33,560 bases of DNA from an uncultured Holophagaceae bacterium (GCA_903913215.1 CAIWKE010000014.1:1-33560); one strand, 5' to 3'; counted from the stretch's first letter, positions 8,694 to 17,900 are shown. Notes: generated by a model from the letters alone, not told the origin. Numbers and translations are program-made.

Positions 8694-8861
8694 ACCCAGG
8701 CGACAAGTCACCCACCTCACGCTTCGTCGCGGTCCAAAAACAACTGTTTCATTCTGAGGCACCGGCGACATAAGGGCCTGTAACGGAATGGTAATAAAAT
8801 GCTCTGATTATTCCGCAACAACCCCTAAGGTTGAGAGATCCCCTCTGCTTCGGAGCTGCCC

Positions 8862-10223
8862 GTGTCCATCCGCCATTTCGGTCTCGCCCTCCTGCTTGTA
8901 CCCGCGCTGCAGGCCCAGGTCACCACGACCACCCTGCACGACGCCCTCCTGGCTGCCCGAGCCGATCGGGCCGGGGAGCCTGCCGTAGCCGCGGCCTTCC
9001 AGCAACTGGCCAAGGAGCACGGGACGCCCCTCTACATCTACGACCAGCGCTATATCCAGGGGCAGGCGGCGGCCCTGCGCTCGGCCTTCGCGCCCCGCTT
9101 CCCCAAGCTGCGCATCCTCTACGCCCTCAAGGCCAACACCAACCCCGCAGTGATCGGCCTGCTCCGCGCCGAGGGCATTGGCGCCGAGGTGGTCTCCCAG
9201 GGCGAGATCGAGACCGCGCTCAAGGTGGGTTACCAGGGCACCGAGATCATGTTCACCTCGTCCTCCAAGAACCCAGCGGAGATCCGGCGCGCCATCGAAC
9301 TGGGCACCGTGCTGAATGTGGACTCCATGGATGAGTTGGGGCAGGTCCAGGCCGAGGCTCACCGCCAGCTGAAGCAGGCCCGCATCTCCTTCCGGGTGAA
9401 CCCCGGCGTGGATCCCCACACCATCCACCAGATCAACACCGGCATCGCCGAGTCAAAGTTTGGCCTCCACCTCCAGGGCGGGCTGGCCTTCAAGGCCTAC
9501 GCGGCCGCCAAGGCCATGCCGGAGATCCGCATTGAAGGCGTCCACTGCCACATCGGCTCCCAGATCACGGAAACCGAGGGCTACACCCTCACGGCCACCA
9601 AGATGATGACCTTCGTGAAAGAGTTGAAAGAGAAGCTGGGCCTCAAGCTGGACTTTGTGGACCTGGGCGGCGGCCTGGGCATCCCCTACACGGACGGGCA
9701 GACCCTCATGTCTCCGGAGGACCTCGCCAAGGCCCTGGAGCCTGTGTGGAAGGCCGGCGTGGCCACCCTGGGCTATGAGCCCACCCTGTGGCTGGAGCCG
9801 GGCCGCTTCTTCGTGGGCGGCTCGGGCTTCCTGCTGACCCGCGTGAACACCGTGAAGGAGACGCCCATCAAGACCTTCGTGAACGTGGATGCGGGCTTCA
9901 ACACCCTCATGCGCCCGGTCATGTACCAGGCCTACCACCGTGTCCGTGTCATCGGCAGGACCCAGGACGTGCAGAAGGTGGATATCGCCGGGGATGTTTG
10001 CGAAACCGGCGACATTCTTGCAGAAGCGCGACTGCTGCCCAAGGCCAAGGCCGGAGACCTGGTGGTGATCCTCGACGCCGGGGCCTACGGCTTCTCCATG
10101 GCCAGCGAGTACAACGCACGGCCCCTGCCTGAAGAGGTTCTGGTGGAGGGCAATGCCGTACGGGTCATCCGCCGCCGCGCGGACTTCCCGGAGCTCTTCC
10201 GCACCGCCACCAGCGCGAAGTAG
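8862..10223 (+). CDS. lysA: Diaminopimelate decarboxylase homologue with a signal peptide
   Basis: 453 residues of the fold-type III PLP decarboxylase family. LysA marks are present: the PLP lysine in YALKAN (Lys90), the HCHIGSQ segment near 228, GGGLGIPY near 269, EPGR near 312, CETGD near 380, and the GAYGFSM..YNARPLPEE block near 408. LysA converts meso-DAP to L-lysine, normally in the cytoplasm. Here the GTG at 8862, with a GGAG site 6 bases upstream, adds about 19 residues (MSIRHFGLALLLVPALQAQ) that read as a Sec signal. No later ATG precedes the conserved domain in a way that removes it. It is followed 2 bases later by an AmiD-like amidase. It could act on DAP freed from murein in the periplasm; a different decarboxylase or racemase specificity is possible. 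Confidence 0.88.
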   Translation: MSIRHFGLALLLVPALQAQVTTTTLHDALLAARADRAGEPAVAAAFQQLAKEHGTPLYIYDQRYIQGQAAALRSAFAPRFPKLRILYALKANTNPAVIGLLRAEGIGAEVVSQGEIETALKVGYQGTEIMFTSSSKNPAEIRRAIELGTVLNVDSMDELGQVQAEAHRQLKQARISFRVNPGVDPHTIHQINTGIAESKFGLHLQGGLAFKAYAAAKAMPEIRIEGVHCHIGSQITETEGYTLTATKMMTFVKELKEKLGLKLDFVDLGGGLGIPYTDGQTLMSPEDLAKALEPVWKAGVATLGYEPTLWLEPGRFFVGGSGFLLTRVNTVKETPIKTFVNVDAGFNTLMRPVMYQAYHRVRVIGRTQDVQKVDIAGDVCETGDILAEARLLPKAKAGDLVVILDAGAYGFSMASEYNARPLPEEVLVEGNAVRVIRRRADFPELFRTATSAK

Positions 10224-10225
10224 TC

Positions 10226-10993
10226 ATGGGGAGCACCCGCCATCAACGCCTCACCGGCCTGGCCCTCGCAGCCTTGCTGCTGGGGGGTCTCGCCTGCCAT
10301 CCCCCACGCAATCCCATGGCCGAGTGGCTGCCATCGCCCAATCACAACGCCCGGCGGCCTCAGCTGATCGTGATCCATCACACAGCCGAAAAGTCCTTCG
10401 ACATCTCCCTGAAGGTGCTCCAGACGCAGAACAGCGGTGGCCCGGTCAGCTCCCACTACCTCATCGGCCGAGATGGGCGCCTGGCCCAGCTGGTCTCCGA
10501 TGACCACCGCGCCTACCACGCGGGGGGCGGCACCTGGGGCCCCTATCGGGATTTGAACTCCCTCTCCATCGGCATCGAGCTGGACAATACCGGCTTCGAG
10601 CCCTTCGCCGACGCCCAGATCGACCGGCTCCTGCTGCTGCTGGAGGACATCACCAAGCGCTTCAATATTCCCCGTACCCAGGTGGTCGCCCACGCGGACG
10701 TGGACCCTATCCGCAAGCAGGACCCCAGCGGCTTCTTCCCCTGGCAGCGCCTCGCCGATAAGGGCTTCGGCCTCTGGCCCGACCCGGTCCTCGCAGATCC
10801 CCCGCCCGCCTTCGATGGCTGGGCGGTGCTGCGCCTCATCGGCTATTCCCTGAAAGACCCAGCCGCCACCCTGCGCGCCTTCCACCTCCACTACCACCAC
10901 ACCGAAACCACCGACCTCGACGAGCAGGACCGCAAGATCCTGTTCAACCTCCAGACGAAAGTGCTGGCTGAGGGAAGAGCGAAAAGCAACTGA
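10226..10993 (+). CDS. N-acetylmuramoyl-L-alanine amidase, AmiD-like lipoprotein
   Basis: 255 residues. Zinc amidase_2 domain that would cleave the MurNAc-L-Ala bond of murein or anhydromuropeptides. Seen: VIHHTA (zinc His51), SSHYLIGRDG, the YHAGGG loop, SIGIELDN, and the VVAHADVDPIRKQDPS block carrying the second His and the Asp ligand. This arrangement and the C-terminal helical extension resemble AmiD. The leader (LTGLALAALLLGGLAC) ends at Cys24, so it is probably a lipoprotein, although the residue at -3 is not the usual Leu. It starts 2 bases after the lysA homologue and should be co-transcribed. It is convergent with the next gene, with no clear terminator between them. Confidence 0.9.
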   Translation: MGSTRHQRLTGLALAALLLGGLACHPPRNPMAEWLPSPNHNARRPQLIVIHHTAEKSFDISLKVLQTQNSGGPVSSHYLIGRDGRLAQLVSDDHRAYHAGGGTWGPYRDLNSLSIGIELDNTGFEPFADAQIDRLLLLLEDITKRFNIPRTQVVAHADVDPIRKQDPSGFFPWQRLADKGFGLWPDPVLADPPPAFDGWAVLRLIGYSLKDPAATLRAFHLHYHHTETTDLDEQDRKILFNLQTKVLAEGRAKSN

Positions 10994-11011
10994 TCCACCA
11001 CGGGGTCTGAA

Positions 11012-12151
11012 CTACTCGCTCCGAGGCATCAGGATCGTGTCGCGCCGCACCTTGAGGCCGATGGCCTTGGCGCTGAGGGTGCCGATCACTGGATAGAGCT
11101 CCTTGGTCTGGCCCTTGCCGTCCGGGTGCAGGCGGTTGGTGAGCAGGATGAAGAAGCTGTCTGTGGCGGGATCCAGCCACAGGGCCGTACCCGTGAAGCC
11201 CGTGTGACCGAAGGAGCCCAGCCCGAAGAGGCTGCCCCGCACCCGACTGAAGGCGGAGTCCAGGTCCCAGCCCAGACCCCGGCGATCCCGCACCGTGGGC
11301 GGGGTCTGCACGGTGCGCATGAGGGCCAGGGTCTCCGGTTTGAGCAGAGGACCACCCCGGAGCATGAAGCGCGCGTAGCGGGCCAGGTCGGCCGCTGTGC
11401 TGAAGAGGCCCGCGTGCCCCGCCACGCCACCCATGCGTCGGCTCGTCGGATCGTGGACCACGCCGCGCAGGGGCTGACCCCGTTCGTTGCGCTCCGTGGG
11501 GGCGATGCGCTCTAGGTGCTGGAGGTCCGGCAGGAAACGCGTGTCGGTCATACCCAGGGGGGTGAATACTTCCTGTTCAGCAAATACATTCAGGGGCCTG
11601 CCGCTGAGGCGGTGGACAATCTCCCCCAGCAGGATGAAGTTCACATCGCTGTATCGGAACAGCCGTCCTGGAGGCGGATTCGGTTGGCAGGCGCAGGCCC
11701 GCTGGATTCCCTCCTCGTAGCCGCGCCAGTCCGGGTGGGCCGAGTCCGCCGGGAGGCTGGCGGGCAGGCCCGAGGTGTGGGTGAGCAGGTGACGGACCGT
11801 GATGCCCGGCTGGCGGAACTCCGGCAGGTAGGCCTGGACTGGGGCTTCCAGGCGCAGCTGACCCCGCTCCAGCAGGAGCAGGACCGAGGGCAGGGTGGCC
11901 ACCACCTTGGTGAGGGAAGCCACATCAAACAACGTGTCCTCGGTCATGGGCTCGCGGTTGGGTTCCAGGCTGCGCTGGCCCTGGGCCCAGTGCCGTACCT
12001 CCGGGCCATGCTCCAGCCAGTACACGGCCCCGGGGATGTTCTTTTGCGCCATGGCGCCATCCAGCGCCGCCCGCACCTCAGCCAGTCCTTGGACATCGAA
12101 AGCCTGGGCGCTGAGGAGGGCCGCAGAGAACAGTAGGAGGAGGATCCGCAT
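11012..12151 (-). CDS. Exported class C beta-lactamase-like serine hydrolase
   Basis: 379 residues. Signal peptide (RILLLLFSAALLSAQA) followed by a beta-lactamase/PF00144 domain. Nucleophile motif SLTK (Ser79/Lys82), the HTSGLP segment near 125, a YSD in the position of the Tyr-x-Asn element (Tyr167), and HTG near 316 in place of KTG. This family includes AmpC, DD-peptidases (AmpH, YfeW) and esterases; HTG rather than KTG and the general sequence fit the peptidase/esterase side. With its neighbours, a role in trimming cell-wall peptides is reasonable, but substrate is not shown. It closes the block of exported cell-wall enzymes and is transcribed toward the amidase gene. Confidence 0.87.
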   Translation of the reverse strand: MRILLLLFSAALLSAQAFDVQGLAEVRAALDGAMAQKNIPGAVYWLEHGPEVRHWAQGQRSLEPNREPMTEDTLFDVASLTKVVATLPSVLLLLERGQLRLEAPVQAYLPEFRQPGITVRHLLTHTSGLPASLPADSAHPDWRGYEEGIQRACACQPNPPPGRLFRYSDVNFILLGEIVHRLSGRPLNVFAEQEVFTPLGMTDTRFLPDLQHLERIAPTERNERGQPLRGVVHDPTSRRMGGVAGHAGLFSTAADLARYARFMLRGGPLLKPETLALMRTVQTPPTVRDRRGLGWDLDSAFSRVRGSLFGLGSFGHTGFTGTALWLDPATDSFFILLTNRLHPDGKGQTKELYPVIGTLSAKAIGLKVRRDTILMPRSE

Positions 12152-12228
12152 GCCTCAGGCTAGAACAACTTCACCAAATGCCAAGAACTGAGGTTGGATT
12201 GCAACCACAAAAGAAAAAGCAGTTTTAA

Positions 12229-12297
12229 CCACAAAGAACACAAAGAAAAGCTCATGGAGCTGCAGGGTCGCATTTGTGACCTTTGTGTTCTTTGTGG
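12229..12297. repeat. Inverted repeat of the CACAAAG type (REP-like)
   Basis: Two perfect 17-bp arms, CCACAAAGAACACAAAG at 12229-12245 and its complement at 12281-12297, are separated by 35 bases. A degenerate partial copy (ACCACAAAAG) lies just before, near 12204. The arms are much more AT-rich than the surroundings. From general knowledge, similar CACAAAG-rich dispersed elements occur in intergenic spacers of many bacteria and yield spurious protein predictions. It sits in the 255-base spacer between topB and the class C-like hydrolase. Confidence 0.75.
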
Positions 12298-12347
12298 CTA
12301 CTTCCTTTTAAAGCCTAGGATTCGCGACGGCCCTTCGCGGGCTTTGG

Positions 12348-12392
12348 ACAATCATCCAGTCAGAACGCGAACCCGTTCATTTGCATGATTGT
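12348..12392. other. Nested inverted repeat downstream of topB
   Basis: Arms ACAATCAT (12348-12355) and ATGATTGT (12385-12392) enclose a shorter GAACG/CGTTC stem. It lies 14 bases after the topB stop (minus strand). It has no T-run, so it may be a processing or rho-dependent end signal, or part of the neighbouring repeat element. Confidence 0.35.
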
Positions 12393-12406
12393 TCAAATGT
12401 GGTCAA

Positions 12407-14401
12407 TCAGGCCTTCACCACCGCCTGGGTGAGGTTGCACTCGGAACAGCGGTGGAAGAACTCGCCGCGGCGGGTGCTGGGGATGATGCGCATGGGCTTG
12501 GTGCAGGTGGGACAGGGAATGCCGTGGGCCTGGGGGGCCGGGGCATCCTGCAACTCGGCCACCACCCCAGACACGAAGCCCCGGATGTCGGCCATGAAGG
12601 TGCCGCGGCTTTCCTCTCCGCGGCGCATGCGCTCCAGGCGCGCCTCCCAGCTGCCAGTCAGCTCGGCGCTTCGCAAGGCCTCGGCAGGCAGGCCCTGGAT
12701 GAGCCGGATGCCCTTATCGGTCGGCAGCAGGATGTTGCGCTTGCGCTCGATGTAGGCCCGCTTGATGAGGGTCTCGATCATGTTGGCGCGGGTGGCGGGG
12801 GTGCCCAGGCCGCAGTCGCGCATGGCGCCGCGCAAGGCTTCGTCGTCCAACTCTTTGCCCGCCCCCTGCATGGCCGAGAGCAGGTCGCCCTCGCTCATGC
12901 GCTTGGGCGGTGTGGTCTTGCCCTCCTTGGGGTGCAGGGACGCCGTCTCCACGGCTTCGCCCTTTTTGACCGCGGGCAGGCCGCCCTCCACCTCGTCGTC
13001 GGCCTCCTCTTCGGCCTCGGCGGGATCGGTGACCTTCTCCACTTTCTTGCGACGGTGGGGAGGATCCACCGCGGACCAGCCCTCCTCCTTCACCACCGTG
13101 CCGTTGGTCTTGAAGGTCTCGGCCTCAACCTCCGTGATGATGGTGGTCTTGGCCTCCACACGGTCCGGGAAGTAGGCGCCCAGGAAGCGACGGGCGATGA
13201 GCTCGTAGATGCGCAACTCGTCGCCGGCCAAGCCCCGTGCGGGCTTTTCCGTGGGCACCAGGGCCGCGTGGTCCTCCACTTCCTTGTCGTTCACGAAGCG
13301 CTTGTCCAGCTTCACTGGCCAGCGCTTGCGCAGCTCATCCAGGAAGGGTTGCAGCTCCGTGAGTTGCCCCTGGGCTAGAGCTTTAATCCAGCCCGGCGCC
13401 TTGAGGGCATCCGCCTCGGTGAGGTGGCGGCTGTTGGTGCGGGGATACGAGATCAGCTGCTTCTCGTAGAGGGTCTGGGCCAGCCCCAGGGTGCCTTCGG
13501 CGGTGAAGCCGAAACGCTTGTTGGCCTCTTTCTGAAGGGCCGTGAGGTCGTAGAGCAGCTCGGGCTTCTTTTTTTCGGTGCGACCCGTGGCACTGCGGAT
13601 CTTCCCGGGCTTGTCCTTCAGCTTCGCAGCCAGCTCCAGGGCCTCAGCCTCCGTGGCGAAGCGCTCCGTGACCTGATCGCCCAGTTCCTTGAACCAGCGG
13701 CCCTCGTAGTTTCCGTTGGGGTGGGCAAAGCGGGCCCGCAGGGTCCAGAAGGACTGGGGCCTGAAGTCTCGGATCTCCAGTTCCCGGCGCACCAGCAGAG
13801 CCAGGGTGGGCGTCTGCACCCGGCCCACGCTCCAGACGCCGTCCTCGGCCCCAGCCCGACGCATGCGCAGAGTCTGGGCGCGGGTGGCATTAATGCCGAC
13901 CAACCAGTCCGCCTCCTGGCGGCTGCGGGCGGCCTCCCGCAGGCCCTCGTAGGCTGCGCCGGGCTTCATCTGACCGTAGGCCGCCTGGATGGCTTCCGGC
14001 GTCAGGCTGGAGGTCCAGAAGCGCAGCACGGGCTTATGACAGTCGGCCAGGCGGTAGACCAGATCAAAGATGAGCTCCCCTTCCCGTCCGGCGTCCGTAG
14101 CGTTCACCACCTCGGTGATATCGGCCCGGTTCAGCAGGCGGGCCACCACGTCGAACTGCTCTTTCGTCTGGGGGATGGCGGCGTAGCGAAAGGGCTCCGG
14201 GAAGATGGGCAGCCGGTCCCAGCGCCAGGCCTTCCAGGCGGGGTCATAGCCCTCGGGATTGAGGGCCTCCACAAGATGCCCGACACACCAAGTCACCACG
14301 AGGCCGTTGCCTTCGATCAGGCTGCGGCCCCGACCAGGCAGGCCCAGAGCCTCCGCTAGAGCGCGGCCCATGCTGGGTTTCTCGGCGATGATCAGGCGCA
14401 G
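12407..14401 (-). CDS. topB: DNA topoisomerase III (type IA)
   Basis: 664 residues if started at the CTG at 14401. Type IA topoisomerases relax or decatenate DNA through a 5'-phosphotyrosine link. The first ATG (14371) would remove the invariant TOPRIM start; reading from the CTG gives (M)RLIIAEKPSMGR, the expected N-terminus with catalytic Glu7. Also seen: the TOPRIM acidic motif in NATDAGREGE, WSVGRVQTPTLALL, and the active tyrosine in LISYPRTNSR (Tyr319). The C-terminus has a four-Cys zinc ribbon (CPTC..CSEC). A charged Glu/Asp-rich insert lies near residues 460-480. A TGGAG site 6 bases upstream of the CTG supports that start. It follows the HTH gene by 19 bases, so the two are probably co-transcribed. 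No relaxase or conjugation genes are nearby, so it looks chromosomal. Confidence 0.93.
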   Translation of the reverse strand: MRLIIAEKPSMGRALAEALGLPGRGRSLIEGNGLVVTWCVGHLVEALNPEGYDPAWKAWRWDRLPIFPEPFRYAAIPQTKEQFDVVARLLNRADITEVVNATDAGREGELIFDLVYRLADCHKPVLRFWTSSLTPEAIQAAYGQMKPGAAYEGLREAARSRQEADWLVGINATRAQTLRMRRAGAEDGVWSVGRVQTPTLALLVRRELEIRDFRPQSFWTLRARFAHPNGNYEGRWFKELGDQVTERFATEAEALELAAKLKDKPGKIRSATGRTEKKKPELLYDLTALQKEANKRFGFTAEGTLGLAQTLYEKQLISYPRTNSRHLTEADALKAPGWIKALAQGQLTELQPFLDELRKRWPVKLDKRFVNDKEVEDHAALVPTEKPARGLAGDELRIYELIARRFLGAYFPDRVEAKTTIITEVEAETFKTNGTVVKEEGWSAVDPPHRRKKVEKVTDPAEAEEEADDEVEGGLPAVKKGEAVETASLHPKEGKTTPPKRMSEGDLLSAMQGAGKELDDEALRGAMRDCGLGTPATRANMIETLIKRAYIERKRNILLPTDKGIRLIQGLPAEALRSAELTGSWEARLERMRRGEESRGTFMADIRGFVSGVVAELQDAPAPQAHGIPCPTCTKPMRIIPSTRRGEFFHRCSECNLTQAVVKA

Positions 14402-14407
14402 GGTGCG

Positions 14408-14413
14408 CTCCAG
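14408..14413 (-). promoter_or_regulatory. Shine-Dalgarno supporting a CTG start for topB
   Basis: CTGGAG on the minus strand ends 6 bases before the CTG at 14401. No ATG, GTG or TTG lies between the upstream gene's stop (14421) and the conserved first motif, so this site decides the start. Confidence 0.6.
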
Positions 14414-14420
14414 GGACGGC

Positions 14421-14864
14421 CTAGGCTTGAGCCTTCAGCTTCTCCAACTCGGCCTTGACCTTCCGTTTGCCCAGGGTGCGCAAGTTGGCGATGGCAGCCA
14501 GCTGCTGCTTCCGAGGCTTGGCTTTGCCGGCCTCCCAGTTGTAAACAGTCTGGGCCGAAACCCCCAGGAGGGCCCCCATATCCGCGGCCGTGAGGCCCAG
14601 GCGGGAGCGGTGGGTGGCCAAGCCCTTGGCGCTGAAGCGGGTGCGGGTGGGCGCTTCCTCTCCAGCGGCCTCGGCGCCCTTGGCGGCGGGCCTGCCAGCT
14701 AAACGGGCGACCTGCTTCTCCAGAGTGGCCACGCGCTTCTTGAGGCTCGACAGGTCAGTCCGGTACTGGGCCGAAGCCTTCTTGAGCCCTTCCACTTCGC
14801 CGCGCACTTCTTTCCGAGCAAGGCGAGCGATCTCCTCCTTCAGGACGGATGCAATATTCGGCAT
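14421..14864 (-). CDS. Small coiled-coil/HTH (XRE-type) DNA-binding protein
   Basis: 147 residues with no signal peptide. The N-terminal part (about 5-58) is charged and heptad-like (EEIARLARKEVRGEVEGLKK.., SLKKRVATLEKQVARLAG), suggesting a coiled-coil dimerisation segment. An Ala/Gly linker leads to an XRE-type helix-turn-helix near 85-125 (GLTAADMGALLGVSAQTVYNWEAG), followed by a Lys-rich tail. It resembles small HTH proteins of unknown role in several proteobacteria and acidobacteria. A GGGAG site stands 8 bases before the ATG. It is directly upstream of topB. It could regulate its own operon or act as a chromatin-associated factor; neither is shown. Confidence 0.8.
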   Translation of the reverse strand: MPNIASVLKEEIARLARKEVRGEVEGLKKASAQYRTDLSSLKKRVATLEKQVARLAGRPAAKGAEAAGEEAPTRTRFSAKGLATHRSRLGLTAADMGALLGVSAQTVYNWEAGKAKPRKQQLAAIANLRTLGKRKVKAELEKLKAQA

Positions 14865-14977
14865 ATAACGTCTCCCATAAGAGTCTCTTTTGTGATCCTC
14901 TCAAATTCATAATAGGCCAATTTGATTGATTTTTCGCTTATTCCCAAGGCCACAGCGATCTCCAGGGGCCTGGACTC

Positions 14978-17900
14978 TTAAATTTCCAGGGGCTTGGCTT
15001 GGATCCGGTTACGGCCGGCGTGCTTGGCCTCGTAGAGGGCCTCATCGGCGCGGGCCAGAAGGCGATCCCCAGTGTCCCCTGGCTGGAAGGAGGCCACCCC
15101 GAAGCTGCAGGTCTTGGGGCCCACCACGGGGAAGTGCTCCGCCGCGATGGATTGCCGCAGTTTTTCGGCCAGCAGACAGGCCTGCTCCAGGTCCGTCTCC
15201 GGCAGGATCAGCAGGAATTCCTCGCCTCCCCAGCGCCCCAGGGTGTCGGACTTGCGGACGTTCTCCCGGAGGATCCCCGCGATCCTCACCAGCACTGCGT
15301 CCCCGATGAGGTGGCCATGGCTGTCGTTCACCTGCTTGAAGTGGTCGATATCCATAAGGCTCACAGAGAACTTCGACCGATAACGGGTGGCGCGGACGAC
15401 TTCCTCGGAGAGGACCGCATCCAGCTTTACCCGATTGCAAATCTGGGTGAGCCGGTCTGTGGAGGAGAGCCGAGTCAGCTCCAGGTTCGCCTGCTGCAGA
15501 TCCTCAAGGGAGGTGGCCAGGTCGCGGGACTGCTGCTCGATGATGCGGGTCCGGTCCAGAACGGCCTGCCCCAGGGCCACGGTGCGCTCCTTCAGAATGC
15601 GGGTGCGGAGGCGCAGAATTCCAAGCAGTCCCCCCAGGGCCGCCAGGACATAGAGCAGGAAGGCCAGGGGGTGGAACCAGGGGGCGGATGCCACCTGGAA
15701 GGGGAATTCCACAGGGCCCGAAACCCGGCCGTCGAAGGTGCGGGCCCAGATCCGCAGCACGTAGCGGCCTGCGGGAAGGGTCGTGAATTCCCGCCAGGCT
15801 TCTGGATGCCAGGGGCGGGGCTCGGCTTCCAAGCCCAGGAGCTGCGTCTGATAGCGAGTGTCCTCCTTCCGGTGGAACACAGGCAGGGAGAATTCGAAGC
15901 GGAGGTGGTGGTCCCGGAAGCTCAGGCGCTGACCCTGGACCAGGTTCCGCTCCGGGTCAGCGACACTGACCCGCTCCAGCACCGGCAGGGGCGGCAGGGG
16001 CGGGAAGGTCTCCTGGGCGGGATCCAGCACCGCGGCTCCCCGGGAAGTGCCGATCCAGACCCGGCCCTGGGCGTCCACCAGGGAGGCCCCCAGGTTGCCA
16101 TTCTGGCTGGGCAGACCGTCGCCCAGGGTGAAGGAATCCAGGCCATCGGGCCGAGGCACGCCCCCCGCCCAGTTCAGGTGGATTCGGGTGACGCCAGTGG
16201 AGGTGGACAGGTAGAGCCGCCCCCGGCGGTCCTCCTCAATGCGCTGGATGTAGTTGCTGGCTAGGCCCGGCAGGTTGTCCCGGGTGAAGGCGTCCCAGCG
16301 CGAGGGGGTGGCCAGGGCCAGGCGGGCCAGGCCACCGCCCAGGGTGCCGGCCCAGAGCCAGCGCTGGCCCTTGGGCCCCGTGGACACATGCAGGGCGTAC
16401 ACTGTGCCGTTGGGCAGCCCCGCATCCAGGCCGAAGGTGGTCCAGATGCCCCGCTCCAGTCGGGCCACACCGCCGCCCCGGGTACCAACCCAGAGGACCG
16501 GCTCGCCGTCCGATCCGGTCACTGAGCAGAGCGATGAGATGTAATCCTGGGGCAGGCCATCCTTGCGCGTGAGCAGGTGCCAGCGGCCCTGTTCGAAACA
16601 GCCCAGCCCATGGGTCGTACCCACCCAGAGGGCGCGCCCCCGCTGCCGGGTGTAGGTCTCGTACAGGCAGATCACCATGCCCTCGGGCAGAACTCCCTGC
16701 CCATTTTCGTGGTGCCACCCACCAGCGTCCTTGTGGGCCAACCCCTTGAGCGTGGCCACCCAGAGTTCCTTGCCGGAGACCAGGATGGAGATGATGTAGT
16801 CGCTGGGCAGCGCCGCAGATGGGACGCGTTCCAGAGGGCGGCCGGGCCGGTAGCAGACCAGGCCGTTGGAGGTGCCCACCCAGAAGCCCGCCCGGTCGAG
16901 GGGATCCGTGCGCTCGGCAAAGCAGGTCACCTCCAGATCCGGCAGCCCAAAGGCCTCGTCCAGCGTGCGCCACCCTCCCAGGTCGAGGCTGGCCACGCCC
17001 CCACCGCGCGTGCCCACCCAGAGCGTGGGCTTACCTTCGGGCACGGGCAGCACGCTGAGTACGCCCGCGGTATTGAAGCCCTGGCCCTTGCCCAGGGATT
17101 GCCAGCGGCCATCCCGGTACCACCAGAGGCCCATGTTCAGGGTGCCCACCCATACTGTGGTCCGCCCCGAGGGCTCCCGCGTGGAACACAGGCTCGAGGT
17201 GGGAAAGCGGGCCGGGAATTCCTTCCCCACTCGGAAATAGGTCCAGTTGCGTCCGTCAAAGCGAGCCAGACCAAGGGCCCAGATGGACACCCACATGCTG
17301 CGGCTACCATCGGCCTCTTCCACCTCCATGACATCGTTGGCATCCCCGCCCAGGAAGCCATCCTTGACACCCAGGGCACGCCAGCGCTCGCCTTCCAGCA
17401 CACAGAGCCCCCTTTCGGTGGCGGCCCAGACCCGTACGGAACCATTTGGCTCGTGGATCTCGCGGATCTTCCAGACGGTCCCGGCGGGCAGGCCCTCCTG
17501 GGGACCCCAGGCCCGCCACTGGCCCTCCTTGAAGGCTGCGATGCCCCGGTCTCCGGTGCCAACCCAGCGGGTGAGGTGGCCCTGGGCATCCTGGGTTTCC
17601 GCCAGCGAGAACACGTGGTCCGAGGGCAGTTCATGGCCGCCTCGGAAGTGCGTCCAGAGGCCTTCCTGGAGGCGCCACACGCCACCGTCCTGGGTGCCGA
17701 ACCAAAGGCTGCCATCCTTGGAGGCCAGGATGCTGCGGATGTATTGGGATGCGCTCTCCTGGGGCATCCGCACGGAGACCCAGCCGTGCCCTGTGTAGTA
17801 GGCCGCGCCGTCCACCGACCCCGCCCAGAGCCGCCCCTTGGAGTCCCGGGCGAAGCAGTACACGGTGCCGCTGGGCAGCCCGTCCTCCATGCCGTAGATG

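Noticed and set aside
7914-8771. N-terminal extension of the serine hydrolase frame
   Set aside because: It is antisense to ddpX, has Gly/Gln-rich low-complexity sequence, and would bury the signal peptide that starts at 7913.
12194-12388. Open frame of 64 codons rich in NHKEHKE and LCVLCGYF
   Set aside because: It is a translation of the CACAAAG inverted repeat; the two peptide patterns are the two arms. This is a well-known type of spurious protein.
12389-13378. Plus-strand frames antisense to topB
   Set aside because: topB motifs cover the whole region; the antisense products show no family features.
14877-14904. TTGAGA-16-TCTTAT promoter-like pair before the HTH gene
   Set aside because: A start site about 7 bases after the -10 would exclude the good GGGAG ribosome site at 14872-14876, so the pair is probably coincidental.
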